DNA of 6,248 nt. Origin: an uncultured Lachnospiraceae bacterium. Lineage in GTDB: Bacteria; Bacillota_A; Clostridia; Lachnospirales; Lachnospiraceae. The position numbers and the translations under genes were made by a program. Under the pieces are notes generated by a model that was not told the origin of the DNA, did not search any database, and worked only from the letters and a program-made list of their open reading frames with translations. Positions 1 to 6,136 of this stretch are shown one piece after another. The DNA lies in assembly GCA_905200565.1 (NCBI GenBank), contig CAJKKX010000150.1, positions 1 through 6,248 on the forward strand, read 5' to 3'. The first letter of the stretch is position 1, and each line of letters starts with the position of its first letter.

Positions 1-174
1 GGACGTTCCCAGAGTCAGGGCGGAAGTTACCAGGGCCGTTCCCAGGGTCAGGGCGGAAGTTATCAGGGACGTTCCCAGAGCCAGGGTGGAAGCTACCAGG
101 GACGCTCCCAGGGAGGAAACTATCAGGGAGGCCGCCAGCAGGGAGGAAAACGTTCCCAGGGAGGCCGTTCCCAG
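1..174 (+). repeat. Tandem 33-bp coding repeat in the infB N-terminal region
   Basis: Three consecutive 33-bp units (1-33, 34-66, 67-99) encode an 11-residue unit of the form GRSQ(S/G)QGGSYQ. A fourth, shortened 27-bp unit (100-126) encodes GRSQGGNYQ. From 127 to 174 the pattern decays into [13 protein letters not shown] and RSQ pieces. The units differ mainly at synonymous third positions plus one Ser/Gly swap (agt, ggt or agc in the middle), so the array is not freshly duplicated and seems to be kept at the protein level. It may begin upstream of the window, so the copy number is unknown. The composition resembles RGG-type RNA-binding, intrinsically disordered segments; that comparison is inference. 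Confidence 0.9.
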
Positions 175-2157
175 GCGATTCCCCAGCCGCCGATTGAGGT
201 GAAGCCATTAACGAAGGAATCCAAGACGAGAGCAGATAAAGTGAAACCGGAACGCGTGGATAAGTTTGAGCGTTATGAAAAGAATGGTGGGCGTTCACAG
301 GGCGGAAACCGCCCGAATCAGAGGAATAATAACGGACGGAACGGAAAGAATAATGTCAAGCCGCCGGTAAAACCGGTTCCACAGGAGAAGAAAGTGGATG
401 AGATCAGAACGATTATTCTTCCGGAAAGTCTTACCATTGGCGAGTTGGCAGAGAAGATGAAGATTCCGGCGTCCACGATTATCAAAAAGCTGTTTTTGGA
501 AGGAGTCATGGTTACCGTAAATCATGAGATTGATTATGAAAAAGCAGAGGAAATCGCACTGGAGTATAACTGTATCGCAGAGCCGGAAGAGAAAGTGGAT
601 GTGATTGAAGAACTTCTCAAAGAGGCTGAGGAGGATGAATCCACGATGGTTTCCAGACCTCCGGTTGTTTGTGTTATGGGACACGTAGACCACGGAAAAA
701 CCTCTCTGCTCGATGCGATTCGAAATACCCATGTGATTGCAAAGGAGGCAGGCGGTATCACACAGCACATCGGTGCGTATACCGTAAGTATTGACGGCCA
801 GAAGATCACCTTTTTGGATACACCGGGACACGAGGCGTTTACCGCTATGCGTATGAGAGGAGCAAATGCTACAGATATTGCGATTTTGGTCGTAGCGGCG
901 GACGATGGTGTAATGCCGCAGACCGTAGAGGCGATCAATCATGCCAAGGCGGCCGGAACGGAAATCATTGTGGCAATCAATAAGATCGATAAGCCAAGTG
1001 CGAATATTGAGAGGGTAAAACAGGAACTGTCAGAGTATGAATTGATTCCGGAGGACTGGGGAGGAAGTACGATTTTCGTACCGGTATCGGCCCATACGCA
1101 GGAGGGTATTGATTCCCTGCTGGAAATGATTCTGCTGACAGCAGAGGTGAGCGAGCTGAAAGCGAATCCGAATCGTGCGGCGAGAGGTCTGGTCATCGAG
1201 GCGGAGCTGGATAAAGGAAAGGGACCTGTGGCAACCGTGCTGGTACAAAAGGGTACGCTGCATGTCGGTGATCCGGTAGCGGCAGGCTCCTGCTATGGTA
1301 AGGTTCGCGCCATGATGGATGATAAGGGAAGGCGTGTAAAGGAAGCAGGTCCGTCTACGCCGGTAGAAATTCTGGGGCTTTCGGATGTGCCGAATGCCGG
1401 AGAAATCTTTGTAGCGACTGAAAATGAAAAAGAGGCGAGAAACTTTGCCGAGACCTTTATCACACAGGGAAGAGAGAAGCTTCTGGAAGAGACGAAGTCA
1501 AAATCCCTGTCTCTGAACGATATTTTCAATCAGATCAAAGAGGGAAGCTTAAAAGAGCTTGCGCTGATCGTAAAGGCAGATGTGCAGGGCTCTGTGGAGG
1601 CTGTGAAGCAGAGTCTCCAGAAGCTTTCCAATGAAGAGGTTGTCGTTAAGATTATTCATGGCGGCGTTGGCGCTATCAATGAGTCGGATGTTAGTCTGGC
1701 AAGCGCATCCAATGCGATTATCATTGGATTTAACGTGCGTCCGGATGCGACCGCCAAAGCTACTGCGGAGCGCGAGGGTGTGGATGTACGTCTGTACCGT
1801 GTCATTTATGATGCCATTGCGGATGTGGAAAGAGCGATGAAGGGAATGCTTGACCCGATCTTTGAGGAGAAGGTAATCGGCCATGCCGAAGTGCGTCAGA
1901 CGTTCAAGGCTTCCGGCGTTGGGACGATTGCAGGCTCGTATGTACTGGACGGTGTATTCCAGAGAGGATGTTCGGTACGAATCAGCAGAGAGGGAAAACA
2001 GATTTATGAAGGAAATCTGGCGTCCCTGAAACGTTTCAAGGATGATGTAAAAGAAGTAAAGGCAGGATACGAGTGCGGTCTTGTTTTTGAAAAATTCAAT
2101 GATTTGCAGGAACTGGATCAGGTGGAAGCATACACAATGGTCGAAGTTCCACGCTAG
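1..2157 (+). CDS. infB: Translation initiation factor IF-2, 5'-truncated by the window edge
   Basis: IF2 is the GTPase that places initiator fMet-tRNA on the 30S subunit and promotes subunit joining. The frame is open from base 1 to the TAG at 2155-2157, 718 codons, and the true start lies upstream. Using window codon numbers, codons 1-130 are low-complexity (Gly, Gln, Ser, Arg, Asn) and probably disordered, and an IF2_N-type helical domain spans about 135-191. An acidic linker ([15 protein letters not shown]) precedes the G domain. All GTPase motifs are intact: GHVDHGKT (227-234), GITQHIG (252-258), DTPGHE (273-278), NKID (327-330) and SAH (363-365). Domains II, C1 and C2 follow, and the C2 end carries the conserved GYECGL. 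A GTG at 199 is not a credible start: it has no SD, and the same frame continues upstream with IF2-like sequence. Upstream neighbours nusA, ylxR and an L7Ae-like gene would be expected but are outside the window. Identity is essentially certain. Confidence 0.97.
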   Translation, partial: GRSQSQGGSYQGRSQGQGGSYQGRSQSQGGSYQGRSQGGNYQGGRQQGGKRSQGGRSQAIPQPPIEVKPLTKESKTRADKVKPERVDKFERYEKNGGRSQGGNRPNQRNNNGRNGKNNVKPPVKPVPQEKKVDEIRTIILPESLTIGELAEKMKIPASTIIKKLFLEGVMVTVNHEIDYEKAEEIALEYNCIAEPEEKVDVIEELLKEAEEDESTMVSRPPVVCVMGHVDHGKTSLLDAIRNTHVIAKEAGGITQHIGAYTVSIDGQKITFLDTPGHEAFTAMRMRGANATDIAILVVAADDGVMPQTVEAINHAKAAGTEIIVAINKIDKPSANIERVKQELSEYELIPEDWGGSTIFVPVSAHTQEGIDSLLEMILLTAEVSELKANPNRAARGLVIEAELDKGKGPVATVLVQKGTLHVGDPVAAGSCYGKVRAMMDDKGRRVKEAGPSTPVEILGLSDVPNAGEIFVATENEKEARNFAETFITQGREKLLEETKSKSLSLNDIFNQIKEGSLKELALIVKADVQGSVEAVKQSLQKLSNEEVVVKIIHGGVGAINESDVSLASASNAIIIGFNVRPDATAKATAEREGVDVRLYRVIYDAIADVERAMKGMLDPIFEEKVIGHAEVRQTFKASGVGTIAGSYVLDGVFQRGCSVRISREGKQIYEGNLASLKRFKDDVKEVKAGYECGLVFEKFNDLQELDQVEAYTMVEVPR

Positions 2158-2178
2158 AAAGCAGAGGATACAAAATAG

Positions 2179-2559
2179 ATGAGAAAAAACAGTATTAAAA
2201 ATACCCGTGTAAACGGTGAGGTTCAGCGGGAGCTGAGCCGCATCATCAGCCGGGAGATCAAGGATCCCCGCATCAATCCCATGACAACGGTCGTTGCCGT
2301 GGAGGTAGCGCCGGATCTGAAAACCTGCAAAGCATATATCAGTGTTTTGGGAGATGAGCAGTCTCAGCAGGACACGCTGGCAGGTTTAAAGAGTGCGGTG
2401 GGATTTATCCGCCGTGAGCTGGCACGGTCCATTAACCTGCGGAATACACCGGAGATTCGGTTTGTTCTGGATCAGTCCATTGAATATGGAGTCAATATGT
2501 CAAAACTGATCAACGAGGTGACAGGTTCCGGTTTAAGTGAGGATGATAAAGATGATTGA
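2179..2559 (+). CDS. rbfA: 30S ribosome-binding factor A
   Basis: RbfA is a small KH-like protein that binds the immature 30S subunit near the 5' end of 16S rRNA (helix 1 and the central pseudoknot) and helps late maturation, especially in the cold. The 126-residue product is of normal length. It has the family's N-terminal helix with ISREIKDPRI ending at residue 32, the central strand KAYISVLGD (51-59), and the SAVGFIRREL helix (72-81) with the Ala-x-Gly kink typical of RbfA KH domains. The ATG at 2179 is 21 bases after the infB stop. An SD-like AGAGGA (about 2163-2168) lies roughly 10 bases upstream. The 3' end overlaps the nrnA start by 8 bp, which suggests translational coupling. The infB-rbfA pairing is near universal and links initiation with subunit assembly. 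Confidence 0.96.
   Translation: MRKNSIKNTRVNGEVQRELSRIISREIKDPRINPMTTVVAVEVAPDLKTCKAYISVLGDEQSQQDTLAGLKSAVGFIRRELARSINLRNTPEIRFVLDQSIEYGVNMSKLINEVTGSGLSEDDKDD
2539..2542 (+). promoter_or_regulatory. Ribosome binding site that decides the nrnA start
   Basis: GAGG inside the last codons of rbfA lies 9 bases before the ATG at 2552. The other in-frame starts, GTG 2537 and ATG 2543, overlap or abut this SD and so could not be used with it. This supports ATG 2552 and an 8-bp overlap with rbfA. Confidence 0.6.
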
Positions 2560-3523
2560 TTTAGAATCAGAGCTGAAAAATGTCAAAAGCGCAGCCATTG
2601 CCGGCCATATTCGGCCGGACGGTGACTGCGTCGGCTCCTGTATGGGTCTGTACCTGTACATAAAAGAATATTTTCCACAGGTGGAAGCATTGGACGTTTA
2701 TCTGGAAGAGTTCCCGGAAAGTTTTTGTTTTCTGAAAGGGAGCGGCAAGATAAAGCATTCCTGTGAATCTGACCGGTCTTATGATGTGATGTTCTGTCTG
2801 GATGCCGGAGATACCGGCCGGCTGGGAGAAGCCGTCAAATATCTGAAAACGGCAAAAAAAAGTATTTGTATCGATCATCACATCAGCAATCAGGGGTATG
2901 CGCAGGAGAATTATATCGTACCGGAGGCAAGCTCTACATCGGAGCTGGTCTATGGGATTCTGGAGCCGGAAAAAATTACAAAAGAAATGGCAGAGGCCCT
3001 GTATATGGGTATCGCTCATGATACCGGAGTTTTTCAGTATTCCTGTACTTCACCGGAAACCATGCGGATTGCGGGAAGCCTGATGGCGAAGGGGATTCCT
3101 TTCACAGAAATTGTAGACAGGACTTACTATCAAAAGACTTATGTGCAGAATCAGATTCTGGGAAGGGCGTTGCTGGAGAGTATTCGCATGTTGGATGGAA
3201 AGTGCATTGTCAGCGCCATCCGGAAAGCGGATATGGAATTTTATCAGGCCACGCCGATGGATCTGGAAGGAATCGTCAGTCAACTGAGAAATACAAAGGG
3301 CGTGGAAGTCGCTATTTTCCTGCATGAAACAGAGAGTCAGGAATATAAGGTGAGCATGAGATCGAACAGCATCGTGGATGTACGGAAAGTGGCGTCTTAT
3401 TTTGGCGGAGGCGGACATATCCGTGCGGCAGGGTGTTCCATGCAGGGCGATTTGCATGACGTCATTAATAATCTGACGCTGCATATTCAGGAGCAGCTTA
3501 CGAGGGAGAAGAAAGAACAGTGA
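2552..3523 (+). CDS. nrnA: DHH-family nanoRNase / pAp phosphatase
   Basis: NrnA-type enzymes degrade very short RNA oligonucleotides, the last step of RNA turnover, and dephosphorylate 3'-phosphoadenosine 5'-phosphate to AMP, in the cytoplasm. The 323-residue protein is close to the usual 310-325. From ATG 2552 the DHH phosphoesterase motifs are complete: HIRPDGD (His19, Asp23, Asp25), LDAGD with Asp84, the DHH triad at 108-110, and AHDTG (155-159). These are the expected Mn2+ ligands. The C-terminal DHHA1 domain ends with GGGGHIRAAG (285-294), the substrate-binding glycine motif. A GTG at 2537 would add five residues but sits on the SD. The gene overlaps rbfA by 8 bp and truB by 4 bp. Cyclic-dinucleotide phosphodiesterases of the GdpP type share this catalytic core, but they carry membrane and GGDEF-like domains absent here. 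Dinucleotide specificity (pApA, pGpG) cannot be read from the sequence. Confidence 0.93.
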   Translation: MIDLESELKNVKSAAIAGHIRPDGDCVGSCMGLYLYIKEYFPQVEALDVYLEEFPESFCFLKGSGKIKHSCESDRSYDVMFCLDAGDTGRLGEAVKYLKTAKKSICIDHHISNQGYAQENYIVPEASSTSELVYGILEPEKITKEMAEALYMGIAHDTGVFQYSCTSPETMRIAGSLMAKGIPFTEIVDRTYYQKTYVQNQILGRALLESIRMLDGKCIVSAIRKADMEFYQATPMDLEGIVSQLRNTKGVEVAIFLHETESQEYKVSMRSNSIVDVRKVASYFGGGGHIRAAGCSMQGDLHDVINNLTLHIQEQLTREKKEQ

Positions 3524-4431
3524 TTCACGGAATTATCAATGTATATAAGGAAAAAGGATATACCTCTCATGATGTGGTGACAAGGCTGCGCAAGATACTG
3601 GGGCAGAAAAAGATCGGGCATACCGGTACGCTTGACCCCGACGCGGAGGGTGTGCTTCCTGTCTGTCTGGGAAAGGCGACAAAGGTGTGCGATCTTCTGG
3701 CAGACCAGGATAAGACCTATCAGGCGATTCTGCTTCTTGGACAGAGCACAGATACCCAGGATGTGTCAGGAGAGGTTTTAAAAAGCGCCGAGGTCACATC
3801 GTCAATTAAAGAAGTGTATGAGGCGGTCCAGGCCTTTCAGGGAGAATATGCGCAGATTCCTCCCATGTATTCTGCGTTAAAGGTGAATGGAAAAAAGCTG
3901 TATGAACTTGCAAGAGAGGGAAAGACGGTGGAACGGAAGGCGAGACAGGTTCACATTCATGAGATTAAAATTCATGAAATCGTTTTGCCCAGGGTTTCTA
4001 TGACAGTATCCTGTTCAAAAGGGACATATATCCGGACGCTTTGCCATGATATCGGGGAAAAACTCGGATGTGGAGGATGTATGGAGCAGCTTCTGCGTAC
4101 GCAGGTGGGGCCTTTTTACATAGAGGACAGTCTGAAGCTGGAGGAAATAGAGATTTTACAGGATTTGAATCAGATTTCCGAACATGTGCAGGCGATTGAC
4201 AGCCTGTTTCAGATGTATCCGGCTGTTTCTGTGAAACGTGAGCATCTGAAGATGCTTTTAAACGGAAACGCGCTTTACAGCAGACAGGTGGAGAAATACG
4301 GGATTCCCGAACGGGAAGGACTGGTCCGGATGTACGATACGGATGGAAATTTCCATGCGATCTATGAATATCTGAAAAAAGAAAACAGGTTTCGTCCCGT
4401 CAAAATGTTTTATGAGGGAAGCAATGACTGA
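3520..4431 (+). CDS. truB: tRNA pseudouridine(55) synthase
   Basis: TruB isomerises U55 to pseudouridine in the T-loop of nearly all tRNAs and also acts as a tRNA folding chaperone. The 303-residue product is of standard length. The catalytic motif GHTGTLDPDAEG contains the nucleophile Asp39. Further family blocks are QIPPMYSALK (112-121, with the active-site Tyr) and KGTYIRTL (167-174), which holds the conserved Arg. The C-terminal 75 or so residues correspond to a weak PUA-like RNA-binding domain. The start is GTG at 3520, sharing bases with the nrnA stop in a GTGA overlap; GAGGGAG at 3502-3508 is the likely SD. The conserved opening IHGIINVYKEKGYTSHDVV follows directly, so no other start is needed. 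The gene is followed by ribF, its common partner. Confidence 0.96.
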   Translation: MIHGIINVYKEKGYTSHDVVTRLRKILGQKKIGHTGTLDPDAEGVLPVCLGKATKVCDLLADQDKTYQAILLLGQSTDTQDVSGEVLKSAEVTSSIKEVYEAVQAFQGEYAQIPPMYSALKVNGKKLYELAREGKTVERKARQVHIHEIKIHEIVLPRVSMTVSCSKGTYIRTLCHDIGEKLGCGGCMEQLLRTQVGPFYIEDSLKLEEIEILQDLNQISEHVQAIDSLFQMYPAVSVKREHLKMLLNGNALYSRQVEKYGIPEREGLVRMYDTDGNFHAIYEYLKKENRFRPVKMFYEGSND

Positions 4432-4436
4432 GATAC

Positions 4437-4442
4437 AGGAGG
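4437..4442 (+). promoter_or_regulatory. Strong Shine-Dalgarno that decides the ribF start
   Basis: A perfect AGGAGG lies 5 bases before the ATG at 4448, just after the truB stop. It favours 4448 over the upstream in-frame ATGs at 4412 (inside truB, no SD) and 4424 (weak GAGGG 5 bases upstream). The product from 4448 begins MEYMQG, as RibF proteins typically do. Confidence 0.65.
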
Positions 4443-4447
4443 AACCG

Positions 4448-5245
4448 ATGGAATATATGCAGGGGCCGGACGGGTTCTATGTGGAAGGTGACACGGCAGT
4501 TACAATGGGAAAATTTGACGGGCTTCACAGAGGGCATCAGAAGCTGATCGAGCGTATCCAGGAGAAGAAAGACCAGGGATGTAAAAGCGTAGTATTCACG
4601 TTGAACCATGTGGGAAAAGAACATCTGCTGACAACTGTGGAAAGGAAAGAAATGGCAGAAAGGCTGGGAGTGGACTGTCTGATCGACTGTCCTCTGGCGC
4701 CAGAGATCAGCCATATGGAGCCACAGGCTTTTGTGGAAGATATTCTGGTAAAAAAGCTCCATGCAAAATATCTGGCTGTGGGAACCGATTTCCGTTTCGG
4801 ATATCAGCGGAAAGGCGATTACAGACTGTTGCAGGATATGCAGCAGAGATATGGTTTCACGGTGGAAGTGGTGGAAAAGGAAAAGTATCAGGGACGCGAC
4901 ATCAGCAGCACATATGTAAGGGAAGAGCTGGAAAAAGGAAATATGGAGACGGTCAGAGAACTTTTGGGTTATCCGTTTTTTCTGTCAGGCAGAGTGAGTG
5001 ATCGGGATAACAAGGGTTCCGGTGCGATGCTTTCTGTGGAGACGGAAAAGCTGATGCCCGCGAAAGGACGTTACAGTGCCTTGCGCATTGTGAACCACAG
5101 CGCGGATGCGGAGCGCGCCATCATTCGTGGAAATGACAGGAAGGTTTATCTGGCGGATTTTGACAGGGACTGTGAAGAGGGAAATATCATACAGGTGTGG
5201 TTTTTGAAACGGATACGGCCGGAGAAGGAGTGTTTGGGTGAATAG
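4448..5245 (+). CDS. ribF: RibF-family FAD synthetase with degenerate riboflavin-kinase domain
   Basis: Standard RibF is bifunctional: an N-terminal nucleotidyltransferase turns FMN plus ATP into FAD, and a C-terminal kinase makes FMN from riboflavin. The first module looks functional: GKFDGLHRGH (21-30, with the HxGH signature), GTDFRFG (112-118) and ISSTYVR (152-158). The second module starts at about 174 (GYPFFLSGRV) but is only about 92 residues, against roughly 125 normally. It lacks the GFPTAN metal/ATP motif and the NIGxRPT motif. By eye, Lys232 in RKVYLADF sits where the catalytic Glu is expected. The protein ends at CLGE just after the RPE(R/K)KF-like segment, without the final helix. 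Total length is 265 residues against the usual 300-315. The frame is continuous, so this is not a simple frameshift. Starts at 4424 (273 aa) or 4412 (277 aa) are alternatives. It is probably an FMN adenylyltransferase only; family membership is secure, the loss of kinase activity is inferred. Confidence 0.85.
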   Translation: MEYMQGPDGFYVEGDTAVTMGKFDGLHRGHQKLIERIQEKKDQGCKSVVFTLNHVGKEHLLTTVERKEMAERLGVDCLIDCPLAPEISHMEPQAFVEDILVKKLHAKYLAVGTDFRFGYQRKGDYRLLQDMQQRYGFTVEVVEKEKYQGRDISSTYVREELEKGNMETVRELLGYPFFLSGRVSDRDNKGSGAMLSVETEKLMPAKGRYSALRIVNHSADAERAIIRGNDRKVYLADFDRDCEEGNIIQVWFLKRIRPEKECLGE

Positions 5246-5681
5246 TTTATTTTGGACACTGAGTATTGTACTGATGCTAGCAGGAGGAGCGGCGGTAGGC
5301 GCATCGCTTGCAAGCCGTTCTTATGAAGAGAGAAGGCAGCGATACCGTGGAAAAGCAACTGCCACGGTTGTAGAGATAGAGGCGGATGAACCGGACAGAG
5401 AAGGACAAGCCAAAGGGATTCATGATTATTATTATGCCGTATTCGCATATTATGCGGCGGGCAGACTGTATAAAAAGCGCTGTTATAAAGGCGGAAATCC
5501 ATGTCCGTTTGTCTTGAACCAGAAAATAGAGATACGGTATGACGAGGAGAAACCGGATCATTTCCGGATTTTTGAAAAAAACCAGATCAACTATCTTTCT
5601 ATGGGATTGTATTATGGAGGAATGGGGATTTGTCTGTTGGGCGGATTTCTGTTTTTGCTGGCAGCTATACGATTCTTTTAG
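5238..5681 (+). CDS. Small two-helix membrane protein, DUF3592-like
   Basis: Function unknown. The 147-residue product has a hydrophobic N-terminal helix (about 4-26), a soluble middle of about 90 residues, and a second hydrophobic segment (about 120-143). The middle resembles the DUF3592 fold family: a TATVVEIE strand (41-48), a YYYAVFAYYAAGRLY segment, then a KIEIRYDEEKPDHFRI stretch matching the usual 'v.V.YdP.nP' ending. Arginines right after the first helix (RSYEERRQRYRGK) suggest that the soluble part is cytoplasmic and both termini lie outside. There is no cleavable signal peptide or lipobox. Translation starts at GTG 5238, with GAAGGAG (5224-5230) 7 bases upstream, and overlaps ribF by 8 bp, so it is translationally linked to the operon. 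The rpsO promoter begins 7 bases after its stop. The DUF3592 match is by pattern recognition and is moderate. Confidence 0.8.
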   Translation: MNSLFWTLSIVLMLAGGAAVGASLASRSYEERRQRYRGKATATVVEIEADEPDREGQAKGIHDYYYAVFAYYAAGRLYKKRCYKGGNPCPFVLNQKIEIRYDEEKPDHFRIFEKNQINYLSMGLYYGGMGICLLGGFLFLLAAIRFF

Positions 5682-5688
5682 AAAAGAG

Positions 5689-5717
5689 TTGACGGGAATA
5701 AATTCTTGTGGTAGACT
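5689..5717 (+). promoter_or_regulatory. Sigma-A promoter of rpsO with extended -10
   Basis: TTGACG (5689-5694) is separated by exactly 17 bases from TAGACT (5712-5717). TGG immediately precedes the -10 element (5709-5711), forming an extended TGn motif. The -35 matches consensus at 5 of 6 positions and the -10 at 4 of 6. Transcription would start near 5724, giving a leader of about 86 bases before the rpsO ATG. No terminator separates it from the upstream gene, so operon read-through into rpsO is also possible. Confidence 0.75.
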
Positions 5718-5735
5718 ATGGAAGTATGAAATTTA

Positions 5736-5802
5736 GCCGATATTCAGAATTTTGGAGGCTCCGACCGATTCTTAATATCCGGCGGTTTAAAAGTATAGGA
5801 GG
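5736..5802 (+). promoter_or_regulatory. Structured rpsO leader, probable S15 autoregulatory element
   Basis: GCCGATATT (5736-5744) pairs with AATAT-C-CGGC (5774-5783, with one bulged C). Above a C/T mismatch, AGAAT (5746-5750) pairs with ATTCT (5768-5772). The result is a long imperfect hairpin of 14 bp with a 17-base top loop. That loop holds GGAGG (5754-5758), a copy of the SD core, directly followed by CTCC (5759-5762). CTCC can pair with GGAG (5798-5801) of the true SD, forming a possible pseudoknot. S15 is known to repress its own mRNA through leader structures in several bacterial groups; that this leader does so is inference. No U-tract follows the hairpin, so it is not a terminator. 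Confidence 0.6.
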
Positions 5803-5809
5803 AAATAAC

Positions 5810-6076
5810 ATGATTTCAAAGGAAAAGAAAACAGCAATTATCGAAGCGTATGGAAGAACACCAGGGGACACAGGTTCACCGGAAGTTCAGATTGCCATTC
5901 TGACAGCCAGAATTAAAGAGCTGACAGAGCATTTGAAAGACCATCCGAAGGATCATCATTCAAGAAGAGGTATGTTGAAGATGGTAGGTCAGAGAAGAGG
6001 GCTTCTGGCATACTTAAAGAAAACTGATCTGGAAGGATACCGTGCTTTAATTGCAAAATTAGGAATCAGAAAATAA
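5810..6076 (+). CDS. rpsO: 30S ribosomal protein S15
   Basis: S15 is a primary binder of the 16S rRNA central domain (helices 20-22 junction), orders platform assembly and contributes to an intersubunit bridge. The 88 residues are the normal length. Family signatures are complete: TGSPEVQIA (21-29), the [14 protein letters not shown] stretch (41-54) that contacts the three-way junction, then the [12 protein letters not shown] helix. The start is ATG 5810, preceded by AGGAGG (5797-5802) with 7-base spacing. The frame stays open upstream to a GTG at 5708, but that codon precedes the likely transcription start, and the extra 34 residues match nothing in S15. The gene has its own promoter and structured leader and is followed by an intrinsic terminator, so it is probably mainly monocistronic, with some read-through into pnp. 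Confidence 0.98.
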   Translation: MISKEKKTAIIEAYGRTPGDTGSPEVQIAILTARIKELTEHLKDHPKDHHSRRGMLKMVGQRRGLLAYLKKTDLEGYRALIAKLGIRK

Positions 6077-6088
6077 TTGGTCAGAGAG

Positions 6089-6116
6089 GGGACGGGAGAA
6101 ATTCCGTCCCGTTTTT
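6089..6116 (+). terminator. Intrinsic terminator between rpsO and pnp
   Basis: GGGACGG (6089-6095) pairs perfectly with CCGTCCC (6104-6110) around an 8-base loop, GAGAAATT. A G-U pair can extend the stem to 8 bp with a 6-base loop. GTTTTT (6111-6116) follows at once. It lies 12 bases after the rpsO stop and 20 bases before the pnp start. I see no separate promoter between it and pnp, so pnp presumably depends on read-through or processing. Confidence 0.88.
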
Positions 6117-6136
6117 ACTATCAAAAGGAGAAGAGT

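Noticed and set aside
1..174. CRISPR or non-coding repeat array
   Set aside because: The 33-bp units are directly adjacent without spacers and are in frame with IF2, so they are coding repeats.
199..201. GTG at 199 as the start of infB
   Set aside because: The same frame is open from base 1 and encodes IF2-type N-terminal repeats; there is no suitable SD upstream of 199. It is an arbitrary first GTG in a truncated gene.
295..942. 215-residue open frame on the minus strand inside infB
   Set aside because: It is antisense to an unmistakable IF2 sequence, its product shows no domain, and the high frame openness follows from the codon bias of the sense gene. The other minus-strand frames are similar shadows.
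5160..5190. TTGACA (5160-5165) and TATCAT (5185-5190) as a promoter for the membrane protein
   Set aside because: Both hexamers are good but the spacer is 19 bases, and the site lies within ribF coding sequence where the bases encode conserved-type residues. It could be weakly active but cannot be supported from sequence alone.
4967..5245. Frameshift as the cause of the missing RibF kinase motifs
   Set aside because: Kinase-like framework segments occur before and after the gap in the same frame, and the gene ends in a proper overlap with the next start, so an in-frame loss is more likely than a sequencing or mutational frameshift.
5736..5792. Leader hairpin as a terminator of the upstream operon
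   Set aside because: The stem is followed by GGTTTAAAAG, not a run of T, and it lies downstream of a good promoter and directly ahead of the rpsO SD.
5708..5809. Extended N-terminus for S15 starting at GTG 5708, or an ATT at 5768 behind the loop GGAGG
   Set aside because: GTG 5708 precedes the predicted transcription start. The ATG at 5810 has a perfectly spaced AGGAGG and the conserved S15 N-terminus. ATT starts are very rare, and the GGAGG at 5754 fits a structured loop better.
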